This document shows, piece by piece, positions 52,102-61,418 of a DNA stretch of 64,000 nucleotides; within the stretch, counting starts at the first letter, position 1; every line of letters starts with the position of its first letter. This DNA is from Ostrinia nubilalis (Eukaryota > Arthropoda > Insecta > Lepidoptera > Crambidae). Location: positions 11,344,501 through 11,408,500 of the forward strand of contig NC_087090.1 in assembly GCF_963855985.1 (NCBI RefSeq). The letters run 5' to 3'. Position numbers and translations under genes: made by a program. The notes beneath the pieces were generated by a model, which worked only from the letters and a program-made list of their open reading frames with translations, searched no databases and was not told the origin of the DNA.

Positions 52102-53673
52102 ATGTCACGATACAAGCAGCCACCAACATTAGAAAATCTGGCTATAAACAGCCTGGGCGACTGGGTGGCATGTCAAGCTGAGTTACAAATGAAACCATTT
52201 CTTGCACTGTCGCACAGAGACCCGGGTGCAGCTTACGAGGCATTAAGCAAAACGGTGGACCGATTACGATCTATTTTGGAATACAATGTACCGTGGATGC
52301 TTCACGACGTCCTAGCAAAAGAAGCCATTAGGGCGCTGTCGGAACTCATGGAAAATATTAAAAAGTCATTTGGATTTCGTAGTGCTATGGAGAAATTCGC
52401 AAGTAAAATGAATATGGTTGTAAAAATGGCTGAAGTTATTTTTACAAAATACTTAACGTTTCTCTCAATAGATAGAATACCAATAAAGTTGCGCTCTGTG
52501 TTCTATACCAAACTGCATTTACTCACAGGACTTGTTTATCTGAACTTAGGATCATTATCTGGAGGATGGAAAACAGCCGATTTGGAGGGATCTATCATTC
52601 AATCTCTGAAAGAATTACACTGTCTCAAATATTTAGTTATTAATTATGATTGTACAGATAACATATTAAAATGTGTGGTAGACAACTGCAAATTGATGGA
52701 AAAGTTGGATTTGTCTAGTTCCGGCAGTATAACGAATAGTAGTATAGACATCATTGTTAAACTTAAGCTTTTAAAGAGTGTTCAGTTATATAGAACATTA
52801 GTGTCATTAGAAGGGTTTGCAAATTTGCTTTTGAATTGCCACAACTTAGAAGATATTGGCCGATGTGACAACATTGGTAAAGTCCTCGAATACATACAAA
52901 GCTATATTGACCCAAGCAAGACATTTAAGTTAAGAATGTACGTCAGTCGATATGCGTCTGGAAGTCATTTACAATTAGCCGTACAAATGTGTCCAGAGAT
53001 CAAGAGTATGACGGTTTACCACAATACGTTACAGAGCGACCTCATGGTTCTGATTGGTTTAAAAGATCTACGAGAACTAAAACTGCTATCATGCGACTTT
53101 TATGCTGATCAAATAAAACAAGTTCTTCAAGTGAAAGGATGCAACATTAGCAATTTGCACCTCGAACATGTAGATCAAATTGATCTTAACGCATTAATGT
53201 ACATTAGTCAAATGTGCCCCCTTCTTGAAACTCTAACGCTTTACAACTGCACTTTGATTCAGCATACCTCACTCTATACCAAAAAGTTAGACATCCTGCC
53301 ATTCAGAAATTTAAAACGCATTACATGCGTGGCTACGTGTACTGAAGAACATTTATTATTTATTTTAACGAATTGTTTGAACATTGAATTTATACATATT
53401 GGGACAGCTATACAGTTTACAGATGACTTCGTACTTAAAATCCTCAATATAAATCCACTTTTGTATTTAAAAGAACTGCGCATAATGCAGTCAGATTATT
53501 TAACGATGACATCTGTTGATAGAATTATTCATAGTTGTATCAATCTAGAAATTTTGGTTGAGTTAGAAAGTTGGACTTTGCTAACAGAAAGTGACAGAGA
53601 ATATGTAAGAAATTATATTAAAATCAATAATTTTAATATAGATACGGCACCGATTAGAAGGTACGACATTTGA
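52102..53673 (+). CDS. Leucine-rich-repeat protein, function unknown
   Basis: 523 aa in one exon; ATG in ATATTATGTCA shortly after an apparent splice acceptor, so an upstream 5' UTR exon is likely. Residues 1-130 are helical and charged with no F-box I can defend. From about 150 to 500 it shows irregular leucine-rich repeats of the RNI/FBXL type (LTGLVYLNLGSL, LHCLKYLVINYD, CKLMEKLDLSSSG, LRELKLLSCDF, CPLLETLTLYNC, LNIEFIHIG, LKELRIMQSD, CINLEILVELES), roughly 24-27 residues apart. Such domains form a curved solenoid for protein binding; substrate receptors of SCF ubiquitin ligases are one known use. No signal peptide or membrane segment. The frame is intact and no transposon-type motif is present, so I treat it as a host gene. 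Confidence 0.8.
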   Translation: MSRYKQPPTLENLAINSLGDWVACQAELQMKPFLALSHRDPGAAYEALSKTVDRLRSILEYNVPWMLHDVLAKEAIRALSELMENIKKSFGFRSAMEKFASKMNMVVKMAEVIFTKYLTFLSIDRIPIKLRSVFYTKLHLLTGLVYLNLGSLSGGWKTADLEGSIIQSLKELHCLKYLVINYDCTDNILKCVVDNCKLMEKLDLSSSGSITNSSIDIIVKLKLLKSVQLYRTLVSLEGFANLLLNCHNLEDIGRCDNIGKVLEYIQSYIDPSKTFKLRMYVSRYASGSHLQLAVQMCPEIKSMTVYHNTLQSDLMVLIGLKDLRELKLLSCDFYADQIKQVLQVKGCNISNLHLEHVDQIDLNALMYISQMCPLLETLTLYNCTLIQHTSLYTKKLDILPFRNLKRITCVATCTEEHLLFILTNCLNIEFIHIGTAIQFTDDFVLKILNINPLLYLKELRIMQSDYLTMTSVDRIIHSCINLEILVELESWTLLTESDREYVRNYIKINNFNIDTAPIRRYDI

Positions 53674-53797
53674 TTATTAAGTAAGATGTGTCCGTTTGTG
53701 AGGTAGGCGTATATTACTATTTTTAATGGGTACCTGCGAGTATCTACACTCCTTCTAGTGAAGTACCTAATTATCACCACTAAATAATGATTATACC

Positions 53798-53815
53798 GAT
53801 GTCAATAAATAAATA
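53798..53815 (+). terminator. Candidate polyadenylation signals of the LRR gene
   Basis: Overlapping AATAAATAAATAATAAA about 125 bp after the stop codon. Confidence 0.55.
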
Positions 53816-54212
53816 ATAAATGAAGGATAAAAATAGATTATTTATTTAGGTATTATACCTAACTACCATAGCATAATGGATACGATTGTAATGTTACGGT
53901 AAATGTGATAAATTGTAAATTATGTAATAATTCATGTTTCATGTAGGTACACGTATAAATAACAGGGTCATTCCATAAAAATCTGTATATTTTCGACGTC
54001 ATTTTGTCCGTAACTTTTTTAAGATGCTTTTGAATACTTTATTAGTGTAAATTATTGTTTATTAATTAATTATGTTATGTCTAAAAGGGCCAGTCACTTT
54101 ATGCTTTATTTTAGGAGAAATTATAATTTTCATTTTTTTCATACTACATTACTCCTATATGACTTCTAATAAAGTATAAAACTTTTAACCTTAACATTTA
54201 TAGATAAGTTAA

Positions 54213-55917
54213 CGTAAGTGCGCCTATTAACGACCCCCCAAAATTTGTATTCTATTACCGCCCTATTTTTCTTTCTTTCATAAAAGACATAATAACAGGT
54301 TCCAGAAAACACGTTACCTAAAAAATATCTAGATATGTTTATTGACTATCAAAACGATTAAAGTTTGTGTTCGTAAATAACCAGTAAACGGAGTTATTTG
54401 ACATTAAATGGGACGCGCCCGCAACGGACGCACTTTTCATACTGACGCGCTCCCAGCTACTTAAGGTGCACCTTGTTATTAATTAGCGATTTTAACACAT
54501 TTAAAATGAGTATACCAACATGTTTTTGCATAACAATATTAATACGTACTTTAGTTTCCTTAGTAAACCCTCAATATAGCCCTCTCGCTGTATTTTTGTG
54601 GATTAAATACAATTTTATATAAGGGCGGTAATAGAAACACTTTTAATAATTTGGTTCCTAATAACGACCCATGGCGTTGTTAGAATTTTGATAACGTTTT
54701 TTATTTTGGTATTTATATCTTTAATTACGCATTTAACCTCCATTTAGTTATCTTGATCGATTCATAAGAATATTTCACATAATTAAATCAATTAACGCCA
54801 TACGTTAATTGTCATAGGTTTGGCATAAAACTGCAATGAAAATTAAAGAATATCTCTAATAATGTATGACAATAGATTTTATAAAAGCCTGTTAAATTCT
54901 AATTAGTACCTATTTGATTTAAAATAAAACCTAATAAAAATGATACTTCACTGATCACGTCTTCATTAAAGTAGATATTTTAGCTGGTTACTGTTTTTTT
55001 TTACGGTCGGTAATAGAATAAAGTAATATTCATACTTAATTCTATTACCGCCTCATAACTATAACGCCACCTGCGAAGACTTATAAGCCTGTATTTTGTA
55101 TATAACTAACATTTATGACATGACACCAAACCAATCATGCGTTATCACAACTACTATGTAACTTTTTAAGATCTTTTGAATAATAAAAAAATCATTTAAA
55201 ATAATTATACAGTGTCCAATTGTTCATAGTTTAAATTAAAATACACAATTACACACAATTAAAATCAATCAAAAACTAATTAAAAATTATAGTCAAATTA
55301 AAAATAAAAATAAAATGTTAGATGAAAATTAAATTTTATTAAAACTCAAATACAGTTTTTTAAATAATGACCCCCACTACTCACTAGAACACCGGGTACC
55401 GCGTAATCAAGTATAATAGAGGAATTTATTATTCTACTATTTCTGCTTGATTATTTATTTATTTTCGAGAAGCGTGCCTTTTCTCTTTTAATAATATAAA
55501 AAAATGAACTTGAAAAAAACAAAAACAAATTTAACTAAAACTAAAAGCAAAACAAATTTAACTTTTAAAAAATCAAGTGGTTCCCGAGCCTCTTGAGTGG
55601 GAATCGAACCCGTGCCTCTTGGAATATACCCAATTGAAGAGCAATATTCTTAGCGGTCGGTAATAGAAACAGAAAAAACGTTAATAGAAACACACCTCGT
55701 CTATAGGTCGGTAATAGAAACAACTGCTTTTTCAGATTAAATTGCTATTTATTAATTATTGTGTGATTGTATACTCATTGTTACTACTTAAATTCAAAGA
55801 TTAATTCATCATTGTCATAAATAACTTAAAGTGTCTTTTCTATCACCACGTCTTATATCTAATTTTCTAACGTTTATCCGAAGTGAGCTTAAACTGGCGG
55901 TAATAGGCGCATTTACG
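54213..55917. mobile_element. TTAA-flanked inverted-repeat element with GGTAATAGAA words
   Basis: The ends CGTAAGTGCGCCTATTAACG and (inverse) CGTAAATGCGCCTATTACCG are flanked by TTAA (54209-54212, 55918-55921). Copies A and B show a single TTAA there. That fits a piggyBac-like non-autonomous element, though a TA target cannot be excluded because TTAA contains it. 1705 bp, no transposase. The word GGTAATAGAA or its inverse recurs about ten times, mostly near the ends. A B-box-like GGTTCGATTCC (minus strand, about 55600) is present without a clear A box. Confidence 0.8.
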
Positions 55918-55927
55918 TTAATACACA

Positions 55928-56287
55928 TGACGGCGCATCGATTATTTTAGAGCGGGGTAGTCGTCCCGCTCTGACGCAACACCGAGCGCTGGCGCGCGCC
56001 CGCAGTCGAGCGCAGCCTTCATAGCGGTTACATCGATTTGCATCGCGCAACTACGCTACGTGTTCGGTGGAGTGTCTGTGATTTTCGATTAATTCTAATA
56101 TCGGCAATGTAATAGAAGTAATATCTCGGTGATTATTAAAATAGCTTGGACTTAATGGTGAAAGTTCGTTTAATTTTCCTCGCCCGATTACCCACGCCAA
56201 TCTACCCACTATTTGACACTATTGGCAATGGAGACCCCCGATAATGATAGAGGTACTGATCCTTCACATCAGGGTGACGTGCCTTTA
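55928..56287 (+). mobile_element. 5' LTR of the Gypsy element (360 bp)
   Basis: Read base by base it is identical to 61059-61418. It begins TGACGGCG and ends GTGCCTTTA; CACA (or ACACA) flanks the element on both sides. The last 60 bp are coding: they contain the Gag-Pol start codon and its first 20 codons. Confidence 0.9.
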
Positions 56288-59200
56288 TCAGAAGTGGGAT
56301 GCGAAGGGCAAACATCTGAGGAAAATGTCCGTGGCCGAGAGACAACGACACCGAACTTTGTGCTTCATATGGAGACCTTGTTATCAAGATTATTGTCGAC
56401 GCCGCAACCGGAACGTTCAACCAGTGCCAGTACCCAGCTGATCCAGTTCAACCCTGACGACAGTGAAGCGGATATAGAAGGTTGGTGCAGAGTGACCGAG
56501 ATAATAATTGACAATAGAAAATTAGAAGGCGCAGAGCTATTGCTGGTACTTACACACGCTTTGAAGGGGCGAGCTGCTTCATGCTTAACAAAGCTACAGG
56601 CTTCGCAGCTATCATGGCCTCAGATAAAAGAATTGCTGCTAGCCAAATTTGCGAAACCCATGTTGGCTCAAGACTACTTCGATGATATACTTCGATTTCA
56701 AGTTGGACCCAAGGAGACAGCGTGTGAAGCAGCTATGCGGCTCTGGAGTCTCATAGAACGCATACCACGTACCGAAATGGCCGAAGACATACAGACTGGG
56801 TTTGTAGCCGCCGTACTAAGCCAGAAGGATCCCGCCATTCGAAGAGAGCTGCACTCGCACAATGTATCAACGAGAGCCCAACTTTTTCGTATTCTTAATG
56901 GGATTTCACTGAAACGTCGACATGACATCAACGACATGACCCAAGACATCGAAACTAAGAGAGCTCGTTTTATGGAACCACGCTTTACCGGAACGTGTCA
57001 CCGTTGTGGCGCTCAAGGACATAAGGCGCTAGACTGCCGTAGAAGACGTGATAATATACCGGCAGCGACCAAGACTTCGGACCTATCATCGAAGACACCG
57101 GAAACGTCGCGTTCACTCACCTGCTTCGTGTGTGGCCAACCAGGGCACCTCGCATCGACGTGTCCAGACAGAAGAGGAGGAGGAGGAGCGCCAGCGCCAA
57201 CCAAGGAGGTCCACGTCTGCGAGCGCAGAGCATCCAGGAGCACCTTAACTACATCATCTGGTGAGCCCGTCTCCTTTCTTTTTGATAGTGGTTCCGCTTG
57301 CTCGTTAGTGACTAGTAGCTTTGCTGAGAAGTTTCCGGGTACTTTGCATAACAATTTGGTTTGTCTTACCGGTATCGGTAAAGAGGACGTGAAATGTGTG
57401 TCGCAGGTCTTTAGCCCCGTCACTATTCAAGGAATTACGGTACCTTTACTTTTCCATATTGTTCCCGATGGTAGTATAACAGAACCCGTTATTATAGGCA
57501 GAGATTTGCTAGAAAACGATGTCCGTGTACAAATCAATAGCGATAAAATAGAGTTTTCCTTGAGCAAGAAAGTTAACTTGACCGATAAATCTGACAGTTT
57601 TGACTTTTCCATGATAGACACCGATTTAGAGGGCGACGATAAAACCGCTCTTATCAACATATTAAAAAAATATAGTGACTTCTTTATCGATGGCATACCT
57701 ACACGACGTGTGACGACTGGTACTTTGCGCATAGATCCCATTGACCCTAATAAAATTGTTCAAAGGCGCCCCTACAGATTAGCACCTACGGAAAAGGAAA
57801 TTGTTAAGGACAAAATAGAATCTCTTTTAAAAGCAGGTGTCATCCGCGAGAGTAACTCCCCGTTCGCCAGCCCAATCCTCCTAGTAAAAAAAAAGGACGG
57901 AACGGACAGAATGTGCGTGGATTATAGAGAACTTAACGCAAACACACGTCCAGAACACTTTCCCCTGCCCAGGATTGACGAACAAATAGATCGTCTTCAT
58001 GGTGCTCATTATTTTTCTTCCCTGGACATGGCATCCGGGTACCACCAAATTTTAGTTGACAGCGATAGCGATAGCATAGCCCGAACAGCCTTCGTGACAC
58101 CTGAAGGTCAGTATGAGTATCTGGCCATGCCCTTCGGGTTACGTAACTCAGCTTCTGTATATCAGCGGTGCATAAATAAGGCCCTAGGTCCCCTAAAAGA
58201 TAAAGTAGCCTTAGCGTATATGGATGACGTGCTCTGCTATTCAAGTGACGTCACCCAGGGCCTAGAACGCCTTGACAAAACACTCTTAGCGTTATCGGAA
58301 GCCGGATTTTCTTTCAATATTAAGAAATGTAAATTCATGAAGGGTCAAATCGATTATCTTGGCTATGTTATAAAATCTGGTGAAGTAGCTCCAAACCCTA
58401 AGAAGATTCAAGCCTTGGCAAATGCACCGACCCCAAAGACGGCCACACAGGTTAGGCAATTTTTGGGCCTTGCCTCCTATTTTAGGCGGTTTGTACCAAA
58501 CTATACTCGTGTTGTAGGACCTCTTTACCCGCTGACAAAATTAAAGGTTCCAATAAAATGGACTGAAGCCCATGATGACATCCATAAGAAAATTGTTAAA
58601 ATACTGACGTCTGAGCCTGTGCTCACAATATTTGACCGTGATGCTCCTATCGAGCTCCACACAGACGCGAGTTCTGAAGGATACGGGGCAATACTTATAC
58701 AGCGTAAAGACAATGTACCTCATGTTGTGTCGTATTTCAGCCGTCGAACGACCGACACGGAATCTAGATATCATTCGTACGAACTAGAAACCCTGGCGGT
58801 CGTTCGAGCGGTAGAAAACTTCCGCCACTATTTATATGGACAGCATTTCACAGTCTTTACGGACTGCAATTCTCTCAAAGCGTCCAAGTCCAAAACAGAC
58901 CTTACCCCGCGTGTCCATCGTTGGTGGGCCTTTCTGCAGGCCTATGACTTTGACATAGTCCACAAACAGGGTACCAGCATGGAACACGCAGACTTTTTGT
59001 CTAGAAATCTTCCTCAATCAGAATCTCCACCCGGACAGTCAGAGTTAGATAAGACACATGACACGGTAAAGAAAATTAAAGATGTCCATTTCGTTGAGTT
59101 GCACCAAGGCTGGTTGGCAGTAGAGCAGAAACGTGATAGTGAAATCCAAGACCTTATTTCAAAGCATACTAATAGGGAACTCCCCGAAGCAGTAGCTCAT

Positions 59201-60496
59201 ACATATGACATTAGGCAGGGTATACTATACAGGAAAGTAGAACGCAACAAAAGCACTTTTTGGCTTCCAATTGTCCCCAGGTCTCTTACATGGACTTTGA
59301 TCAACCACGTGCATACAGAAATCATGCACTTAGGCGCAGAAAAGACCCTAGATAAACTGTACGAACAGTATTGGTTCCCACAAATGGCGAAACAAGTTCG
59401 CATGTTTGTAAGTTCATGTATTGTGTGTAAGGCTTCCAAAGGTTGCTCAGGAGCCCAACAGGTCAGGCTGCATCCCATCCCTAAAGCTGCTACGCCTTGG
59501 CACACCATCCATATAGATATCACAGGCAAACTAAGTGGAAAAAGCGATAGGAAAGAATACTCTTCTGTTATAATCGATTCCTTCACTAAGTACGTTCTCT
59601 TAGAGTATACTTCCTCTCTCGATGCTGCTAGTGCAGTTAAAGCCCTAAAGAAAGCCGTTTGTCTTTTTGGAGCCCCCAAGCGGATAATTGCCGATCAGGG
59701 TCGGTGTTACATCAGCGCCGACTTTAAGCAGTTCTGTTCTGACCACAACATCGAACTACATTTTATCGCTACGGGTTCCAGTAGGGCCAATGGTCAAGTG
59801 GAGCGAGTGATGCGCACTTTAAAGAGCCTTCTCACTATTATAGAAAATGACCCCAACAAAACATGGCGAGACGAACTTCCTGATGTCCAGCTAGCATTAA
59901 ACAGTACGCGATCTCGAGTCACAGGTTACACTCCAACAGAATTGATGTTCGGTATACGCGCGCAGTCTTTAGGCATATCCCGTATAGCCCACCAAGTAGA
60001 ACCAGAACAGCGTATAGATTTAGAGGAAGCTAGAAACATTGCAGCGCAAAACATTAGTAAGGCCGCGTCTTCTGAAATAGAACGATTTAACCGAGGCCGC
60101 GCAGTGGTAAAACCATTTTCTACTGGTGAGTACGTCTTCATAAAATCCAGTGAACGCAACCAGACGAAACTGCATAGGAAATTTAGGGGTCCGTTTGTAA
60201 TTACTCGCGTGCTAGATCATGACCGGTATGAGCTGCGGAATATTGACGGGTCTAATAGAACGTATAAGTATGCACACGAAAATCTACGTGCGGTACCCAG
60301 AGGCTACGATGGCTTACTTGAAATAGCTACTTCTCTAACTGACTGTGACGAAGTGGCCGAGACGGCGGGCCAGGGTCAAAATGAGATGGAGAGGGTTTCG
60401 TCCGATGATGATAGTGAAACCGTGTCTGTTGATGGCTCGCGTACTTGTTCCGCTACTTCCGGAACCCTCTCTGCCTCTGAATTAGACGAGCCCTAA
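56228..60496 (+). CDS. Gag-Pol polyprotein of the Gypsy element
   Basis: 1422 aa in a single frame from the ATG at 56228 (a TTG five codons upstream is not a likely start). Order: capsid-like region to about 240; zinc knuckles CHRCGAQGHKALDC (about 256) and CFVCGQPGHLASTC (about 298); aspartic protease with FDSGSACSLV (about 353); reverse transcriptase with MPFGLRNSASVYQ and catalytic YMDD (about 664); RNase H with HTDASSEGYG (about 811); integrase with an HHCC zinc site (H..H about 1030, C..C to 1075) and D,D,E in HIDITG, IADQGR and GQVERV (about 1095, 1155, 1190). No stop or lost catalytic residue. Gag and Pol are fused with no frameshift or stop between them, so protein ratios must be set by processing. 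Confidence 0.95.
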   Translation: METPDNDRGTDPSHQGDVPLSEVGCEGQTSEENVRGRETTTPNFVLHMETLLSRLLSTPQPERSTSASTQLIQFNPDDSEADIEGWCRVTEIIIDNRKLEGAELLLVLTHALKGRAASCLTKLQASQLSWPQIKELLLAKFAKPMLAQDYFDDILRFQVGPKETACEAAMRLWSLIERIPRTEMAEDIQTGFVAAVLSQKDPAIRRELHSHNVSTRAQLFRILNGISLKRRHDINDMTQDIETKRARFMEPRFTGTCHRCGAQGHKALDCRRRRDNIPAATKTSDLSSKTPETSRSLTCFVCGQPGHLASTCPDRRGGGGAPAPTKEVHVCERRASRSTLTTSSGEPVSFLFDSGSACSLVTSSFAEKFPGTLHNNLVCLTGIGKEDVKCVSQVFSPVTIQGITVPLLFHIVPDGSITEPVIIGRDLLENDVRVQINSDKIEFSLSKKVNLTDKSDSFDFSMIDTDLEGDDKTALINILKKYSDFFIDGIPTRRVTTGTLRIDPIDPNKIVQRRPYRLAPTEKEIVKDKIESLLKAGVIRESNSPFASPILLVKKKDGTDRMCVDYRELNANTRPEHFPLPRIDEQIDRLHGAHYFSSLDMASGYHQILVDSDSDSIARTAFVTPEGQYEYLAMPFGLRNSASVYQRCINKALGPLKDKVALAYMDDVLCYSSDVTQGLERLDKTLLALSEAGFSFNIKKCKFMKGQIDYLGYVIKSGEVAPNPKKIQALANAPTPKTATQVRQFLGLASYFRRFVPNYTRVVGPLYPLTKLKVPIKWTEAHDDIHKKIVKILTSEPVLTIFDRDAPIELHTDASSEGYGAILIQRKDNVPHVVSYFSRRTTDTESRYHSYELETLAVVRAVENFRHYLYGQHFTVFTDCNSLKASKSKTDLTPRVHRWWAFLQAYDFDIVHKQGTSMEHADFLSRNLPQSESPPGQSELDKTHDTVKKIKDVHFVELHQGWLAVEQKRDSEIQDLISKHTNRELPEAVAHTYDIRQGILYRKVERNKSTFWLPIVPRSLTWTLINHVHTEIMHLGAEKTLDKLYEQYWFPQMAKQVRMFVSSCIVCKASKGCSGAQQVRLHPIPKAATPWHTIHIDITGKLSGKSDRKEYSSVIIDSFTKYVLLEYTSSLDAASAVKALKKAVCLFGAPKRIIADQGRCYISADFKQFCSDHNIELHFIATGSSRANGQVERVMRTLKSLLTIIENDPNKTWRDELPDVQLALNSTRSRVTGYTPTELMFGIRAQSLGISRIAHQVEPEQRIDLEEARNIAAQNISKAASSEIERFNRGRAVVKPFSTGEYVFIKSSERNQTKLHRKFRGPFVITRVLDHDRYELRNIDGSNRTYKYAHENLRAVPRGYDGLLEIATSLTDCDEVAETAGQGQNEMERVSSDDDSETVSVDGSRTCSATSGTLSASELDEP
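56288..56305 (+). promoter_or_regulatory. Primer-binding site, tRNA-Leu type, inside the ORF
   Basis: TCAGAAGTGGGATGCGAA directly follows the LTR and matches the complement of the 3' region of tRNA-Leu (TCAGAAGTGGGATTCGAA) with one mismatch. The usual leading TGG, pairing with CCA, is absent. These bases also encode Gag residues 21-26. Confidence 0.75.
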
Positions 60497-60690
60497 CTTT
60501 ATGTGAGTGTTATTTTTTCATTGTCCGTGTGTGTAATATTGTGTGTGAGAGACTGGGAGTACCTTTGTCGTAATAGGTTAAGGGACTGGCTTATGATGGT
60601 CGATGTCCTAAAAGCCTGACTACATTGGGATCAAGGGATTGGTTTGGGGACTGGCTTATATTGGTCGATGTTCCTAATCAGTCTGCTGTA

Positions 60691-60764
60691 GCCTGTGAGA
60701 GGCTGGGTTGGCCTGTGAGAGGCTGAGTTGGCCTGTGAGAGGCTGAGTTGGCCTGTGAGAGGCG
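60691..60764 (+). repeat. 20-bp tandem repeat in the Gypsy 3' UTR
   Basis: GCCTGTGAGAGGCTGAGTTG, three full units and one partial. Further on, GTCGAAGGGACGCT...TTGTCCGGTCCAT is also duplicated (about 60791-60820 and 60848-60881), and a (GT)n run lies at 60888-60909. Confidence 0.9.
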
Positions 60765-60996
60765 TTATGGAGTTTATGGTTTGGCAAATGGTCGAAGGGA
60801 CGCTGAGGGGTTGTCCGGTCCATGTCGCCATATCAGATGGAGGCTGGTCGAAGGGACGCTTGCGCTCAGTTGTCCGGTCCATTATGTTGGTGTGTGTGTG
60901 TGTGTGTGCTTAATTCACCGTCTTCATAAATTATGTCAGTGATGGACGAGCGTGGGTGGGATTTACCAGTTATTCATTTTGTCCCTGCAGATTAAC

Positions 60997-61009
60997 GGGA
61001 GGAGGAGAG
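60997..61009 (+). promoter_or_regulatory. Polypurine tract of the Gypsy element
   Basis: GGGAGGAGGAGAG followed directly by TG. This is the normal plus-strand primer position, yet the repeat shared with the 5' LTR starts only 49 bp further on. Confidence 0.7.
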
Positions 61010-61058
61010 TGACTGGCATATGAGATCGCACGAGGACGTGCGAATGTCAGTCTGGCCG

Positions 61059-61418
61059 TGACGGCGCATCGATTATTTTAGAGCGGGGTAGTCGTCCCGC
61101 TCTGACGCAACACCGAGCGCTGGCGCGCGCCCGCAGTCGAGCGCAGCCTTCATAGCGGTTACATCGATTTGCATCGCGCAACTACGCTACGTGTTCGGTG
61201 GAGTGTCTGTGATTTTCGATTAATTCTAATATCGGCAATGTAATAGAAGTAATATCTCGGTGATTATTAAAATAGCTTGGACTTAATGGTGAAAGTTCGT
61301 TTAATTTTCCTCGCCCGATTACCCACGCCAATCTACCCACTATTTGACACTATTGGCAATGGAGACCCCCGATAATGATAGAGGTACTGATCCTTCACAT
61401 CAGGGTGACGTGCCTTTA
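61059..61418 (+). mobile_element. 3' LTR of the Gypsy element (360 bp, or 409 bp from 61010)
   Basis: Identical to the 5' LTR over 360 bp. If the LTR really begins at the TG after the purine tract (61010), it is 409 bp and the 5' copy lacks 49 bp between two TGAC words. The native repeat resumes at 61419. Confidence 0.88.

Larger units (their letters stand above)
55928..61418 (+). mobile_element. Complete Ty3/Gypsy LTR retrotransposon
   Basis: 5' LTR, a primer-binding site, one long Gag-Pol ORF, a 3' UTR with a tandem repeat, a purine tract and a 3' LTR. No env-like ORF. The identical LTRs and open ORF indicate a very recent insertion. The tRNA-Leu-type primer site suggests the Mdg3/Micropia group, an inference only. 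Confidence 0.93.

Noticed and set aside
55590..55640. Possible tRNA or tRNA-derived SINE (GGTTCGATTCC on the minus strand)
   Set aside because: No A box at a fitting distance and no cloverleaf could be drawn.
56213..56227. TTG start five codons before the Gypsy ATG
   Set aside because: Eukaryotic start at the in-frame ATG 56228 is far more likely.
57013..57423. Antisense ORFs across the Gypsy polyprotein (also 57427-57741, 59197-59679)
   Set aside because: Shadows of the long sense ORF; no motifs.
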